Notes: generated by a model not told the origin, from the letters alone. A stretch of 6,159 bases of DNA from Nitrososphaerales archaeon (GCA_030043455.1 JASHXQ010000075.1:1-6159), one strand, 5' to 3'. Shown: positions 1 to 5,341, numbered from the stretch's first letter. A program made the numbers and translations.

Positions 1-383
1 CTGCCGTCAGGCAGCCAAACAGTATTCACGTTAGCCACTCGCACGGGGAAGAAAAGATCTTCCAGCTCTTTTCGATCGGTGGTGTTGGCTTCCGTCAGCC
101 AGACCTTGCCACCCAATATTCCCTGAAGGGACTTTTGCAAAGACTGGTCCCGCCTCAATGGAGCAAGACTGCCGGGCTCCACAACAAGCACATAATCTCC
201 GTCGACCTGAATTGCCTTTGACAGCGCCATTCGATTGATGTCGGGAGACTTCTCTGCCGCTTTCGTTAGTTTTATTGAAACGTCGACGTCGGATTTTGTT
301 AGCTGGCCCGACCTCAACCTCGCATCGCATTTGGGGCAGAGAACGCCCATCCGCGCGTCGAAGGAACAGATCGGGGTTTTCAA
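1..383 (-). CDS. NusA-like KH-domain RNA-binding protein, N-terminal part (runs off left edge)
   Basis: The minus strand is open from a TTG at 383 to the window edge, giving 127 complete codons of an incomplete protein. The N-terminus begins M-K-T-P-I-C-S-F-D and has Cys6, Cys16 and Cys19 in a C-x9-C-x2-C arrangement, which looks like a small metal-binding knuckle. An alpha/beta region follows (about residues 50-127) with the pattern of a KH fold. From memory, archaeal proteins annotated as NusA-like transcription factors start the same way: a Cys-rich 'ICSFD...GVLCPKC' segment, an 'SGQLT..DV' stretch, then KH. The likely role is RNA binding in transcription or translation, but this is inference. 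The frame has no ATG before the conserved N-terminus. TTG at 383 fits the family start and lies about 36 bases from a TATA-like box; a second in-frame TTG at 401 is possible but would probably precede the transcription start. The usual archaeal family is longer, so the C-terminal part lies outside the window. Confidence 0.7.
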   Translation of the reverse strand, partial: MKTPICSFDARMGVLCPKCDARLRSGQLTKSDVDVSIKLTKAAEKSPDINRMALSKAIQVDGDYVLVVEPGSLAPLRRDQSLQKSLQGILGGKVWLTEANTTDRKELEDLFFPVRVANVNTVWLPDG

Positions 384-414
384 GGACGAAGCATTAAGCA
401 ACTTGAGCGTCGCT

Positions 415-423
415 CTATAAAAT
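415..423 (-). promoter_or_regulatory. TATA-like box of the KH-protein gene
   Basis: Read on the minus strand this is ATTTTATAG, a good match to an archaeal TATA box. Its centre is about 36 bases from the TTG at 383, so transcription starting some 25 bases downstream would leave a leader of about 10 bases with no Shine-Dalgarno. This supports the TTG at 383 over the one at 401. No promoter data were available. Confidence 0.5.
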
Positions 424-440
424 CGTTGTTGGTCGAGCCT

Positions 441-518
441 GAATTTTTCAATCAGACTCGAACCTAGTTTGGGAGCCGGATGGATCCCGGTTTCGGAATT
501 TTTGGAGTCGAATCCTAG
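441..518. repeat. Imperfect direct repeat between sucD and the KH gene
   Basis: Two related copies lie in the non-coding gap of 384-514 and just into the sucD stop. Copy 1 (441-467) is GAATTTTT, six bases, then GACTCGAACCTAG. Copy 2 (496-518) is GAATTTTT, one base, then GAGTCGAATCCTAG. The second blocks differ by one substitution and one inserted base. Copy 2 covers the sucD TAG. The copies sit upstream of the KH-gene TATA box, so they could be regulator sites or a decayed duplication. Apart from this repeat and the TATA box, I see nothing else in the gap. Confidence 0.5.
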
Positions 519-1396
519 GCTTTGGAAGTGACTTCCTTAATCAGCAACGGGATCTCGGAGGGAAGTTCCGCCACTTTCACGCCGACAGCTTCCAAGGCTG
601 CAATCTTCCCTTGCGCGGTTCCGGATCCCATCGATACGATCGCTCCAGCATGTCCCATTCGTTTTCCGGGAGGGGCCTCCCTTCCCGCGATGAATGCCAC
701 AATCGGCTTTTTCATGCCCTTCTCTCTGATTCTGGCAGCTAGGCGTTCTTCCGCATCTCCACCGATTTCTCCGATGACTACGAGAGCTTGGGTAGCCGGA
801 TCCTGATTGAACATTTCGATGATCTCAACTGTATCCATCCCAATGATGGGATCCCCACCCACACCAACAGCAGTGGACTGCCCTAAACCGGCTTTGGAAA
901 GCACCCACGCAATCTCATAAGTTAGCGTCCCGCTTCGCGAGACGATCCCCACATTCCCCTTCGAGAAAATTTCTCCCGGCATAATGCCGAGCTTGCATTC
1001 CCCGGGAGTCATGACTCCAGGACAGTTAGGGCCAATGATTGTCACACCCCGATCCCTCGCGTAATTAACGAACTCCAGGGAATCGTGTACCGGCACATGT
1101 TCCGTAATGTCCACGATCAGTTTAAGATCCGAATCGAGAGCTTCAAAGATCGCGTCGGCATTGAAAGGTGCGGGAACAAAAATGATGCTCGCGTTGATTT
1201 CGGGGTGCACCTCCACCGCCTGTTTTACAGTATTGTAAATCGGGACGCCTCCAATGTCCATCCCGGCTTTTCCGGGAGTTACCCCAGCGAGAATTTTCGT
1301 ACCGTACTTCAGCATCGCCAAGGTATGCGAGCTCCCCTCTCTACCGGTAGCGCCTTGTACCAGCGCCCTCGTGTTTTTATCGACTAGGATGGCCAC
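515..1396 (-). CDS. sucD: Succinyl-CoA ligase (ADP-forming), alpha subunit
   Basis: This is the alpha subunit of succinyl-CoA synthetase, which interconverts succinyl-CoA plus ADP and phosphate with succinate, CoA and ATP in the cytoplasmic TCA cycle. The protein has 293 residues, close to the usual 288-294. An N-terminal CoA-binding Rossmann domain carries G-A-T-G-R-E-G at 15-21 and the segment leading to P-G-K-A-G at 41-45. The CoA-ligase signature V-S-R-S-G-T-L-T-Y-E lies at 152-161. The phosphorylated histidine is His249 in G-H-A-G-A-I. I start it at GTG 1396, which gives M-A-I-L-V-D-K-N-T-R, the family's normal N-terminus. A longer frame to an ATG at 1471 adds 25 basic residues unlike the family and would overlap sucC by 74 bases. 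The GTG is one base after the sucC stop, and an AGGTGGAG Shine-Dalgarno-like stretch lies just before it inside the sucC 3' end, which suggests coupled translation. Confidence 0.96.
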   Translation of the reverse strand: MAILVDKNTRALVQGATGREGSSHTLAMLKYGTKILAGVTPGKAGMDIGGVPIYNTVKQAVEVHPEINASIIFVPAPFNADAIFEALDSDLKLIVDITEHVPVHDSLEFVNYARDRGVTIIGPNCPGVMTPGECKLGIMPGEIFSKGNVGIVSRSGTLTYEIAWVLSKAGLGQSTAVGVGGDPIIGMDTVEIIEMFNQDPATQALVVIGEIGGDAEERLAARIREKGMKKPIVAFIAGREAPPGKRMGHAGAIVSMGSGTAQGKIAALEAVGVKVAELPSEIPLLIKEVTSKA

Positions 1397-1397
1397 T

Positions 1398-2537
1398 TTA
1401 ACTCCACCTTCCTTCGTGGGCGGATTTAACAGCAGCCTCCGCCGCCTCTTCCATGGAATCGAGATAGGCAATCCCGTTTTCTTTTAGAATTCTCCGACCT
1501 TCCTCCTCATTGGTCCCGACCATCCGGACGGTAATCGGAATTTGAAGCTGGGACTCTTTCAAAGCTCGCACGAGGCCATTCGCTACATCGTCGCACTTTG
1601 TGATCCCACCGAGCACGTTCAGAAATACCGCTTTGAGATTTTTCTGTTCCAGACATAGCTTCACTGCACGGTAGACGCTCTCCGCACTCGACCCACCCCC
1701 CATGTCGAGAAAGTTCGCGGGTTTTCCCCCAAAGTGGGCGATAACGTCCAATGTAGCCATGACAAGGCCAGCACCATTTCCGATAATCCCAATGTCCCCA
1801 TCCAGCTGCACGAAAGCGATGTCCAGTTCATGAGCTTCTGCTTCCAGCGATGAAAGTTCATCATCCCCCTGATCGTACTCCTTGTGTCTGAACAAAGCGT
1901 TGTCGTCTAGAGTTATTCTCGAATCTAGAGCGATCAAGGAACCATTTGCCATGAGGGCCAAGGGATTTGACTCTGCAAGGTCCGCGTCCACCTGCTGAAA
2001 AATGCCATAAATCTTCGTGCAGATGGTTGAAAACTGCCCCGCAGCCTGATCGCTCAATCCAATCGAGAACGCGGCTTGCCTTGCCTCGAAAGGTTGCAAT
2101 CCGATCAAGGGATCAACATCTCGCTTGAAAATCTTCTCTGATTCGGTTTTGGCGAGCTCCTCAAGATCTACTCCCCCCTCCGAGCTGGAAATTAGAGTCA
2201 CGGCCCTGTTAGAGCGATCCACGGTGAAACCGAGGTAGAGCTCCTTCTGTGCCTTCTCAGCCTCGACAACGAGCACGGAGGCTACCTTGATCCCTTTGAT
2301 AATGGATCCCAACATGGCTGAAGCCACGCTGAAAGCCTCATCGGGAGTCTGGGCCGGTTTTACGCCGCCTGCCTTACCTCTCCCAGCGACGAGGATCTGA
2401 GCCTTAACGACGACAGGCTTTCCGATGCTCGTCGCCGCTTGCCGCGCTTCCTCAGGAGTCTTACATAGTGCTCCATTCGGGACAGGAATTCCCGACCTTT
2501 GAAAAAGTTCGCGGGCTTGGTACTCGTGAATTTTCAA
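1398..2537 (-). CDS. sucC: Succinyl-CoA ligase (ADP-forming), beta subunit
   Basis: This is the nucleotide-binding beta subunit that pairs with the downstream alpha subunit. The protein has 379 residues, against about 390 for typical bacterial SucC. Residues 1-205 form the ATP-grasp half, with the family start K-I-H-E-Y-Q-A-R-E-L-F, the glycine-rich A-G-R-G-K-A-G-G-V at 51-59, and the magnesium-binding residues Asn191 (in E-S-N-P-L) and Asp205, which keep the 14-residue spacing of the E. coli pair Asn199/Asp213. The C-terminal CoA-ligase domain has G-N-G-A-G-L-V-M-A-T at 253-262 and F-L-D-M-G-G-G-S-S at 277-285. The start is TTG: an in-frame TGA lies just three codons upstream (2546-2544) and no ATG fits the conserved N-terminus. 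No Shine-Dalgarno is visible next to it. It is first in a two-gene operon with sucD. A Ser replaces the usual Ile in E-I-N-P-L. The family call is secure. Confidence 0.96.
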   Translation of the reverse strand: MKIHEYQARELFQRSGIPVPNGALCKTPEEARQAATSIGKPVVVKAQILVAGRGKAGGVKPAQTPDEAFSVASAMLGSIIKGIKVASVLVVEAEKAQKELYLGFTVDRSNRAVTLISSSEGGVDLEELAKTESEKIFKRDVDPLIGLQPFEARQAAFSIGLSDQAAGQFSTICTKIYGIFQQVDADLAESNPLALMANGSLIALDSRITLDDNALFRHKEYDQGDDELSSLEAEAHELDIAFVQLDGDIGIIGNGAGLVMATLDVIAHFGGKPANFLDMGGGSSAESVYRAVKLCLEQKNLKAVFLNVLGGITKCDDVANGLVRALKESQLQIPITVRMVGTNEEEGRRILKENGIAYLDSMEEAAEAAVKSAHEGRWS

Positions 2538-2585
2538 AACAAATCAACAAACTCTAGAAGATGCACCTTCTGCACTCTCAAATCG

Positions 2586-2593
2586 CATAAAAG
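2586..2593 (-). promoter_or_regulatory. Candidate TATA box of the sucCD operon
   Basis: On the minus strand this reads CTTTTATG, about 50 bases before the sucC TTG. It would predict a leader of roughly 25 bases lacking a clear Shine-Dalgarno. It is the best A/T-rich candidate within the spacing range, but it is a weak match and only a prediction. Confidence 0.35.
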
Positions 2594-2624
2594 TCATTAT
2601 CGGACGCCAGAGATCTTAGACTCG

Positions 2625-2646
2625 TTTTTTTGCCCCATCAAAAAAA
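2625..2646. repeat. Inverted repeat in the divergent sucC / rpl40e intergenic region
   Basis: Seven T and one G, a six-base centre (CCCCAT), then one C and seven A: perfect 8-base arms. It lies between the two divergent promoters. The paired A and T tracts could bend DNA, bind a chromatin protein, or form a weak hairpin. No convergent transcript ends here, so a terminator role is unlikely. Confidence 0.5.
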
Positions 2647-2683
2647 TGCGCTAAATTTTCTATTATTTTCCCAGAGACTAAAC

Positions 2684-2693
2684 GGTTAAATGG
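2684..2693 (+). promoter_or_regulatory. Candidate TATA box of rpl40e
   Basis: GGTTAAATGG lies about 55 bases before the rpl40e ATG and would predict transcription starting near 2715. A GGAAGTG resembling a Shine-Dalgarno lies at 2727-2733, about 10 bases before the ATG, which fits such a leader. A further A/T-rich stretch at 2651-2669 is an alternative. Confidence 0.35.
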
Positions 2694-2743
2694 AATGCTT
2701 TCGTAAACTACTCCCTTAGCTCTGTTGGAAGTGCAAGAAAAAT

Positions 2744-2911
2744 ATGCCAATCACTGATGCTACCAAGAAACAAATCGCTCAGAAACGAAGATTGTTCTTC
2801 AAGATCTGTTTGGTCTGTGGCGCAAAGAATTCGATCTCCGCCACCCGCTGCAGGAAATGCAAACACGAAGCTCTCCGTCTGAAAAACAGAGCCCTCGGCG
2901 TGAAGAAGTAA
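2744..2911 (+). CDS. rpl40e: Large-subunit ribosomal protein L40e (eL40)
   Basis: This is a 55-residue basic protein of the large ribosomal subunit with a zinc ribbon. The sequence begins M-P-I-T-D and has two Cys-x2-Cys pairs, Cys22/Cys25 (I-C-L-V-C-G-A) and Cys36/Cys39 (R-C-R-K-C), expected to bind one zinc ion. The C-terminus is rich in Arg and Lys and would contact rRNA. Length, start and the zinc-ribbon spacing match archaeal L40e, the counterpart of the ribosomal part of the eukaryotic ubiquitin-L40 fusion; no ubiquitin-like segment is present here. The gene is divergent from sucCD and stands alone, with a tRNA 83 bases downstream. A possible Shine-Dalgarno GGAAGTG lies about 10 bases before the ATG. 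The symbol follows the family name. Confidence 0.92.
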   Translation: MPITDATKKQIAQKRRLFFKICLVCGAKNSISATRCRKCKHEALRLKNRALGVKK

Positions 2912-2943
2912 GCGGCTGAAACACTTTTCAAAAATGGGGCGGG

Positions 2944-2963
2944 TAATTGTATCAATACAATTA
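2944..2963. repeat. Palindrome between rpl40e and tRNA-Val
   Basis: TAATTGTAT, centre CA, ATACAATTA: perfect 9-base arms. It is enclosed by a GGGG (2936-2939) and a CCCC (2967-2970) that can extend the pairing across an interior mismatch. As RNA it would form an 8-bp stem with a UCAA loop. It could end or stabilise the rpl40e transcript, or be an operator, since its right half overlaps the likely tRNA TATA box. Confidence 0.65.
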
Positions 2964-2966
2964 AAA
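2959..2966 (+). promoter_or_regulatory. Candidate TATA box of tRNA-Val
   Basis: AATTAAAA is centred about 32 bases before the first base of the tRNA, which fits an archaeal tRNA promoter with a short 5' leader removed by RNase P. It overlaps the right arm of the palindrome at 2944-2963. Confidence 0.4.
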
Positions 2967-2994
2967 CCCCAGTTTTGAGGCTCGTTGTTAACTA

Positions 2995-3084
2995 GGGCGT
3001 GTGGTCCAGCCGGTCTAAGACACCGCTCTCACACAGTTAGTAATAGTGTACCGGGAATCGGCGGTTCGAATCCGCCCACGCCCA
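2995..3084 (+). tRNA. tRNA-Val (anticodon CAC) with a 15-nt intron in the anticodon stem
   Basis: The acceptor stem GGGCGTG (2995-3001) pairs fully with CACGCCC (3077-3083), with A3084 as discriminator and no encoded CCA. The T arm is GGCGG, TTCGAAT, CCGCC (3060-3076). The D arm pairs GTC (3004-3006) with GAC (3019-3021) and has GG at 3012-3013. Read without splicing, the anticodon stem has a C-C mismatch and an oversized loop. Removing 3037-3051 gives a perfect 5-bp stem, CCGCT (3023-3027) with AGCGG, around the loop CTCACAC, so the anticodon is CAC at 3030-3032 and reads GUG valine codons. The mature tRNA would be 75 nt plus an added CCA. The variable loop is GAATC. A run of T-rich sequence at 3085-3102 may end transcription. 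Confidence 0.93.
3037..3051 (+). other. Non-canonical tRNA intron (between tRNA positions 40 and 41)
   Basis: The intron TTAGTAATAGTGTAC is bounded by a bulge-helix-bulge fold: ACAC (3031-3034) pairs with GTGT (3046-3049), flanked by three-base bulges at 3035-3037 and 3050-3052, with cuts after the second base of each bulge. The outer helix is CTC (3028-3030) with GGG (3053-3055), one pair being G-U. Inside, TA pairs with TA around a GTAA tetraloop. The canonical 37/38 site does not give a good central helix or a paired stem. Splicing endonuclease would be the processing enzyme. Confidence 0.85.
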
Positions 3085-3159
3085 CTTTCCCTGATTTGTT
3101 ATCTGCTCGACGTAATTCAGATTAACAAAGAAGTAGAGAAAGCATAGAGATTTCCGTCA

Positions 3160-4416
3160 ATGGAGAATACGATCGTCGAGGCTGTAGCCCGAAACGGGTC
3201 CACCAAGCCTTTTTTCAAACCCACGTACAATGGTTATAGTATAGCTAACATCCCAGAAACTGCTGCACAGTTTCTGGGGGTTAGGGCAACTAGGCCTCTG
3301 GCTGATGAGAAAATATCGAGTTATTCCGGAGACACGGAACATGTAGTACTGCTCCTGCTCGACGGTTTTGGCGCTGCCCAGCTCCGATTCGCAAGGGAAC
3401 ACTACGGAGTCCCTTCCTTCGAACAATTATTCTCCAGGGCAGATCATCTTCAGATCTCGTCGGTGTTTCCATCTACCACCTCCACGGCCATGTCGTCGCT
3501 ACATACTGGTCTCACGCCCCAAGAGCACGGGGTTATCGGGTACACCATGTTCATCTCCCAGCTGGGCGCCATCACGCAAATGCTTCGGTTTACTCCCGTT
3601 TTGGGCGGCAGACCGGTATTTGATTCGGGATTGGATCCTGAGACCTTCCTCGAAACGAAGACCATCCACGAGCGATTGGAGGATGCAGGGGTATCTTCGA
3701 CAGTTTACACCCCATCCCACATACTGGACAGCGGCCTGTCACGTATTACGTACCGCGGCGCGGAGATTGAACCCGGCTCCAGTTTTACGGATTCGGTCTT
3801 GAGACTCAGGAAGAATCTGGAGGGTGAGAAAGGTACTTCGTTCCACTTTGTTTACTTTGCATCACCTGATACGGTGTCTCACGCGAGAGGGCCGTACACT
3901 GAAGTGTTTGCAGCGGAATTGGAGGCAATCTTTGCTGTCTTGTCGAAACAGCTTTTTTCCAAACTAAATAGTGAGGTGGGTAAGAAAACCACCCTGTTAA
4001 TCTCAGGCGATCATGGGGCCACCAGAGTTAGAAAAGAGTCAATACTAGACGTGGCGGATTATCCCGAGCTTACGGAAAACTTTCGGCTGCCCCCGACTGG
4101 AGATTCACGAGCTTCGATACTGAACCTCAAATCGGGAACGCAGGATAAGATCCGGACCTTCTTCGAGGAGAGATTTCCCGGAGAGTTTGAGGTCATGGAT
4201 TCGTCTAGATTACTCTCCGAGGGCTATTACGGACTGGGTCGCGTGAAGGGAGAAACGCCCAGCCGTATCGGAGATCTGGTGGTTCTAGCCAAACAGGACA
4301 ACGCTATCGACAACTCGAACATAGAATTTCACAAGGGGGAGATCCCGGGAAGACACGGCGGATTGAGTGAGGAGGAAATAAAAGTGCCCCTCATCGTGTC
4401 GCGCCTCACCAGCTAG
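3160..4416 (+). CDS. Alkaline-phosphatase-superfamily nucleotide pyrophosphatase / phosphodiesterase
   Basis: The protein has 418 residues and belongs to the type I phosphodiesterase / nucleotide pyrophosphatase branch of the alkaline phosphatase superfamily. The two-metal site is laid out in order: Asp68 in L-L-L-D-G-F-G, the nucleophile in F-P-S-T-T-S-T (Thr106 or its neighbour Thr107), Asp237 and His241 in S-P-D-T-V-S-H, Asp284-His285 in I-S-G-D-H-G-A, and His399 in G-R-H-G-G-L. S-x-H-T-G at 113-117 and Q-E-H-G-V-I-G-Y at 121-128 are also family-typical. The reaction would be hydrolysis of a phosphodiester or pyrophosphate bond, but the substrate cannot be read from the sequence. There is no signal peptide or membrane segment, so it should act in the cytoplasm, unlike secreted family members. 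Its 3' end overlaps the VOC gene on the other strand by 11 bases. It starts 75 bases after the tRNA, with no clear Shine-Dalgarno. Confidence 0.88.
   Translation: MENTIVEAVARNGSTKPFFKPTYNGYSIANIPETAAQFLGVRATRPLADEKISSYSGDTEHVVLLLLDGFGAAQLRFAREHYGVPSFEQLFSRADHLQISSVFPSTTSTAMSSLHTGLTPQEHGVIGYTMFISQLGAITQMLRFTPVLGGRPVFDSGLDPETFLETKTIHERLEDAGVSSTVYTPSHILDSGLSRITYRGAEIEPGSSFTDSVLRLRKNLEGEKGTSFHFVYFASPDTVSHARGPYTEVFAAELEAIFAVLSKQLFSKLNSEVGKKTTLLISGDHGATRVRKESILDVADYPELTENFRLPPTGDSRASILNLKSGTQDKIRTFFEERFPGEFEVMDSSRLLSEGYYGLGRVKGETPSRIGDLVVLAKQDNAIDNSNIEFHKGEIPGRHGGLSEEEIKVPLIVSRLTS
4375..4384 (-). terminator. Candidate T-rich terminator for the VOC gene
   Basis: On the minus strand CTTTTATTTC lies about 22 bases past the VOC stop codon, inside the 3' end of the phosphodiesterase gene. 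Archaeal transcription often ends on such T-rich stretches without a hairpin. This is a weak, context-only call. Confidence 0.25.
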
Positions 4417-4849
4417 AGTGATCGTATTTGCTCCGCGGGGTTGTTTCGTAAAGCTGGATCAAGACACCCCTCGTGCTTTTCGGAGAGATGAAAGCTGTCT
4501 TCCAGTGAGGATCCTCGTAGAACTCGTCGGTGATCCGGAGACCCTTCGAGGTAAGATAGTCACTTGCCTGGCGAAGGTTTTCGACTTGGAACGTCAGGTG
4601 ATGCAATCCCTCACCCCATCGGGAGAGGAAACGGGTCAGAAAACTTTCCTCTCCGGCTATAGGCTCGAGAAGCTCGATCTTCTGCCGGCCGAGCTTGAAC
4701 TGCGAGAATAAGTAATCATTCGTCGTGCCTATTTCTTTGTAAATCGTGACCTCTCCAGCCAGTATATCTCTGTAGATCTTTAGGGCAGAGTCCGTATCAC
4801 GGACTGCTAGACCCACATGATCGAATTGCTTCAGAATCTCCTGCGTCAT
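4406..4849 (-). CDS. VOC-family protein, methylmalonyl-CoA epimerase-like
   Basis: The protein has 147 residues, two beta-alpha-beta-beta-beta modules of the vicinal oxygen chelate superfamily, and the usual epimerase length. Epimerase-like features are F-D-H-V-G-L-A-V with His11, K-I-E-L-L-E-P at 57-63 with Glu59, R-W-G-E-G-L-H-H-L-T-F at 77-87 with His83/His84, and S-P-K-S-T-R-G-V-L-I at 122-131. A true enzyme would interconvert (R)- and (S)-methylmalonyl-CoA on the way to succinyl-CoA. Two features differ from my memory of the family: the usual metal-ligand Glu in V-L-I-E-L is Gln132 here, and the E-Q-G-V segment supplying an acid/base Glu is replaced by T-N-D-Y. It may therefore be a divergent epimerase or another VOC enzyme. 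No mutase gene is nearby. The start is ATG 4849, with a TATA-like box about 26 bases upstream, which suggests a leaderless mRNA. The VOC family call is firm; the substrate is not. Confidence 0.75.
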   Translation of the reverse strand: MTQEILKQFDHVGLAVRDTDSALKIYRDILAGEVTIYKEIGTTNDYLFSQFKLGRQKIELLEPIAGEESFLTRFLSRWGEGLHHLTFQVENLRQASDYLTSKGLRITDEFYEDPHWKTAFISPKSTRGVLIQLYETTPRSKYDHSSW

Positions 4850-4870
4850 CCGGAGATTCTAGATTCGAGA

Positions 4871-4880
4871 ACTTTTAGAA
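4871..4880 (-). promoter_or_regulatory. Candidate TATA box of the VOC gene
   Basis: On the minus strand TTCTAAAAGT is centred about 26 bases from the ATG at 4849, so transcription would begin at or next to the start codon. No Shine-Dalgarno is visible, which agrees with a leaderless transcript. It lies in the 43-base gap after the Fe-S carrier gene. Confidence 0.4.
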
Positions 4881-4892
4881 AGTATTACTGAG

Positions 4893-5291
4893 TCAGTTCG
4901 CCGCGGTAAGTGTCTTTGCTTGGGAGGCAGCTTCCTTCGTGGCCTTGAAGGATAGACCGCAACCACACGAAGATGCGGCATTGGGGTTGTCTATCTGGAA
5001 ACCGGATGTCTGCAAGTTTTCCACGTAGTCAATCTTCGATCCGCGTAGATAGATCAGACTCAACTTGTCCACGACAACCTTGACTCCTTTTGTTTTTACC
5101 ACTGCATCGTCATTGGAAATCGAGTCATCAATGGACATTCCGTACGACATTCCGGCGCAACCACCACCAGAAATATACAAACGCAAACCAGCGTCTGGCT
5201 TCCCCTCTTTGACAAGGAGAGTCTTGATCCGATCCACTGCTGAGTCTGTCAAAATCAGCTGCTCGGAAGTGCCGTTGATTAGGGAAGACAT
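4893..5291 (-). CDS. A-type iron-sulfur cluster carrier (HesB/IscA/SufA/ErpA family)
   Basis: The protein has 132 residues with the complete A-type carrier fold. The three cluster-binding cysteines are Cys45 in G-G-G-C-A-G-M-S-Y and Cys109/Cys111 in S-S-C-G-C-G-L-S-F. The segment I-D-Y-V-E-N-L-Q-T-S-G-F at 87-98 and N-P-N-A at 102-105 are also family hallmarks. It would receive a [2Fe-2S] or [4Fe-4S] cluster from a SUF-type scaffold and pass it to apoproteins in the cytoplasm. Which subtype (IscA, SufA or ErpA) it matches cannot be decided here. A tail of about 18 residues rich in Ala, Lys and Thr follows the usual C-terminus, and a short variable N-terminus precedes the domain. It starts at ATG 5291, 50 bases after the proteasome gene, with its own TATA-like box. 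No other Fe-S assembly gene is adjacent. Confidence 0.93.
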   Translation of the reverse strand: MSSLINGTSEQLILTDSAVDRIKTLLVKEGKPDAGLRLYISGGGCAGMSYGMSIDDSISNDDAVVKTKGVKVVVDKLSLIYLRGSKIDYVENLQTSGFQIDNPNAASSCGCGLSFKATKEAASQAKTLTAAN

Positions 5292-5320
5292 TCTTCAGAC
5301 AGCAATATTGACCGTTTCAG

Positions 5321-5330
5321 GAATATATCT
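5321..5330 (-). promoter_or_regulatory. Candidate TATA box of the Fe-S carrier gene
   Basis: On the minus strand AGATATATTC is centred about 34 bases before the ATG at 5291, predicting a leader of only a few bases. It is one of the better TATA matches in the window and suggests that this gene is not just the tail of a proteasome operon. Confidence 0.45.
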
Positions 5331-5341
5331 TTTCTTCCCGA

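Noticed and set aside
31..330. A minus-strand 99-codon frame starting with ATG
   Set aside because: It overlaps the KH-protein frame in another phase and is dominated by Arg, Ser and Gly with no recognisable motif.
235..420. A plus-strand 61-codon frame
   Set aside because: It is antisense to the KH gene, which has conserved residues, and is explained as its shadow.
455..515. T-loop-like strings (GACTCGAACC and GTCGAATCC) suggesting a tRNA or tRNA remnant (attachment site)
   Set aside because: No acceptor, D or anticodon stems can be assembled around them on either strand.
1397..1471. A 25-residue N-terminal extension of SucD from an upstream ATG at 1471
   Set aside because: The extension is Arg/Leu/Pro-rich, unlike any SucD start, overlaps sucC by 74 bases in another frame, and the GTG at 1396 gives the family N-terminus with a Shine-Dalgarno.
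2917..2930. TGAAA / TTTCA hairpin after rpl40e as a terminator
   Set aside because: Only a 5-bp A/T-rich stem with no following T run; too weak to call.
3028..3049. Canonical 37/38 intron for the tRNA
   Set aside because: It leaves a C-C mismatch in the anticodon stem and only two pairs in the central helix, whereas 3037-3051 fixes both.
4887..4897. ACTGAGTCAGT palindrome at the stop of the Fe-S carrier gene
   Set aside because: Only 5-base arms, partly coding, and no supporting context; compatible with chance.
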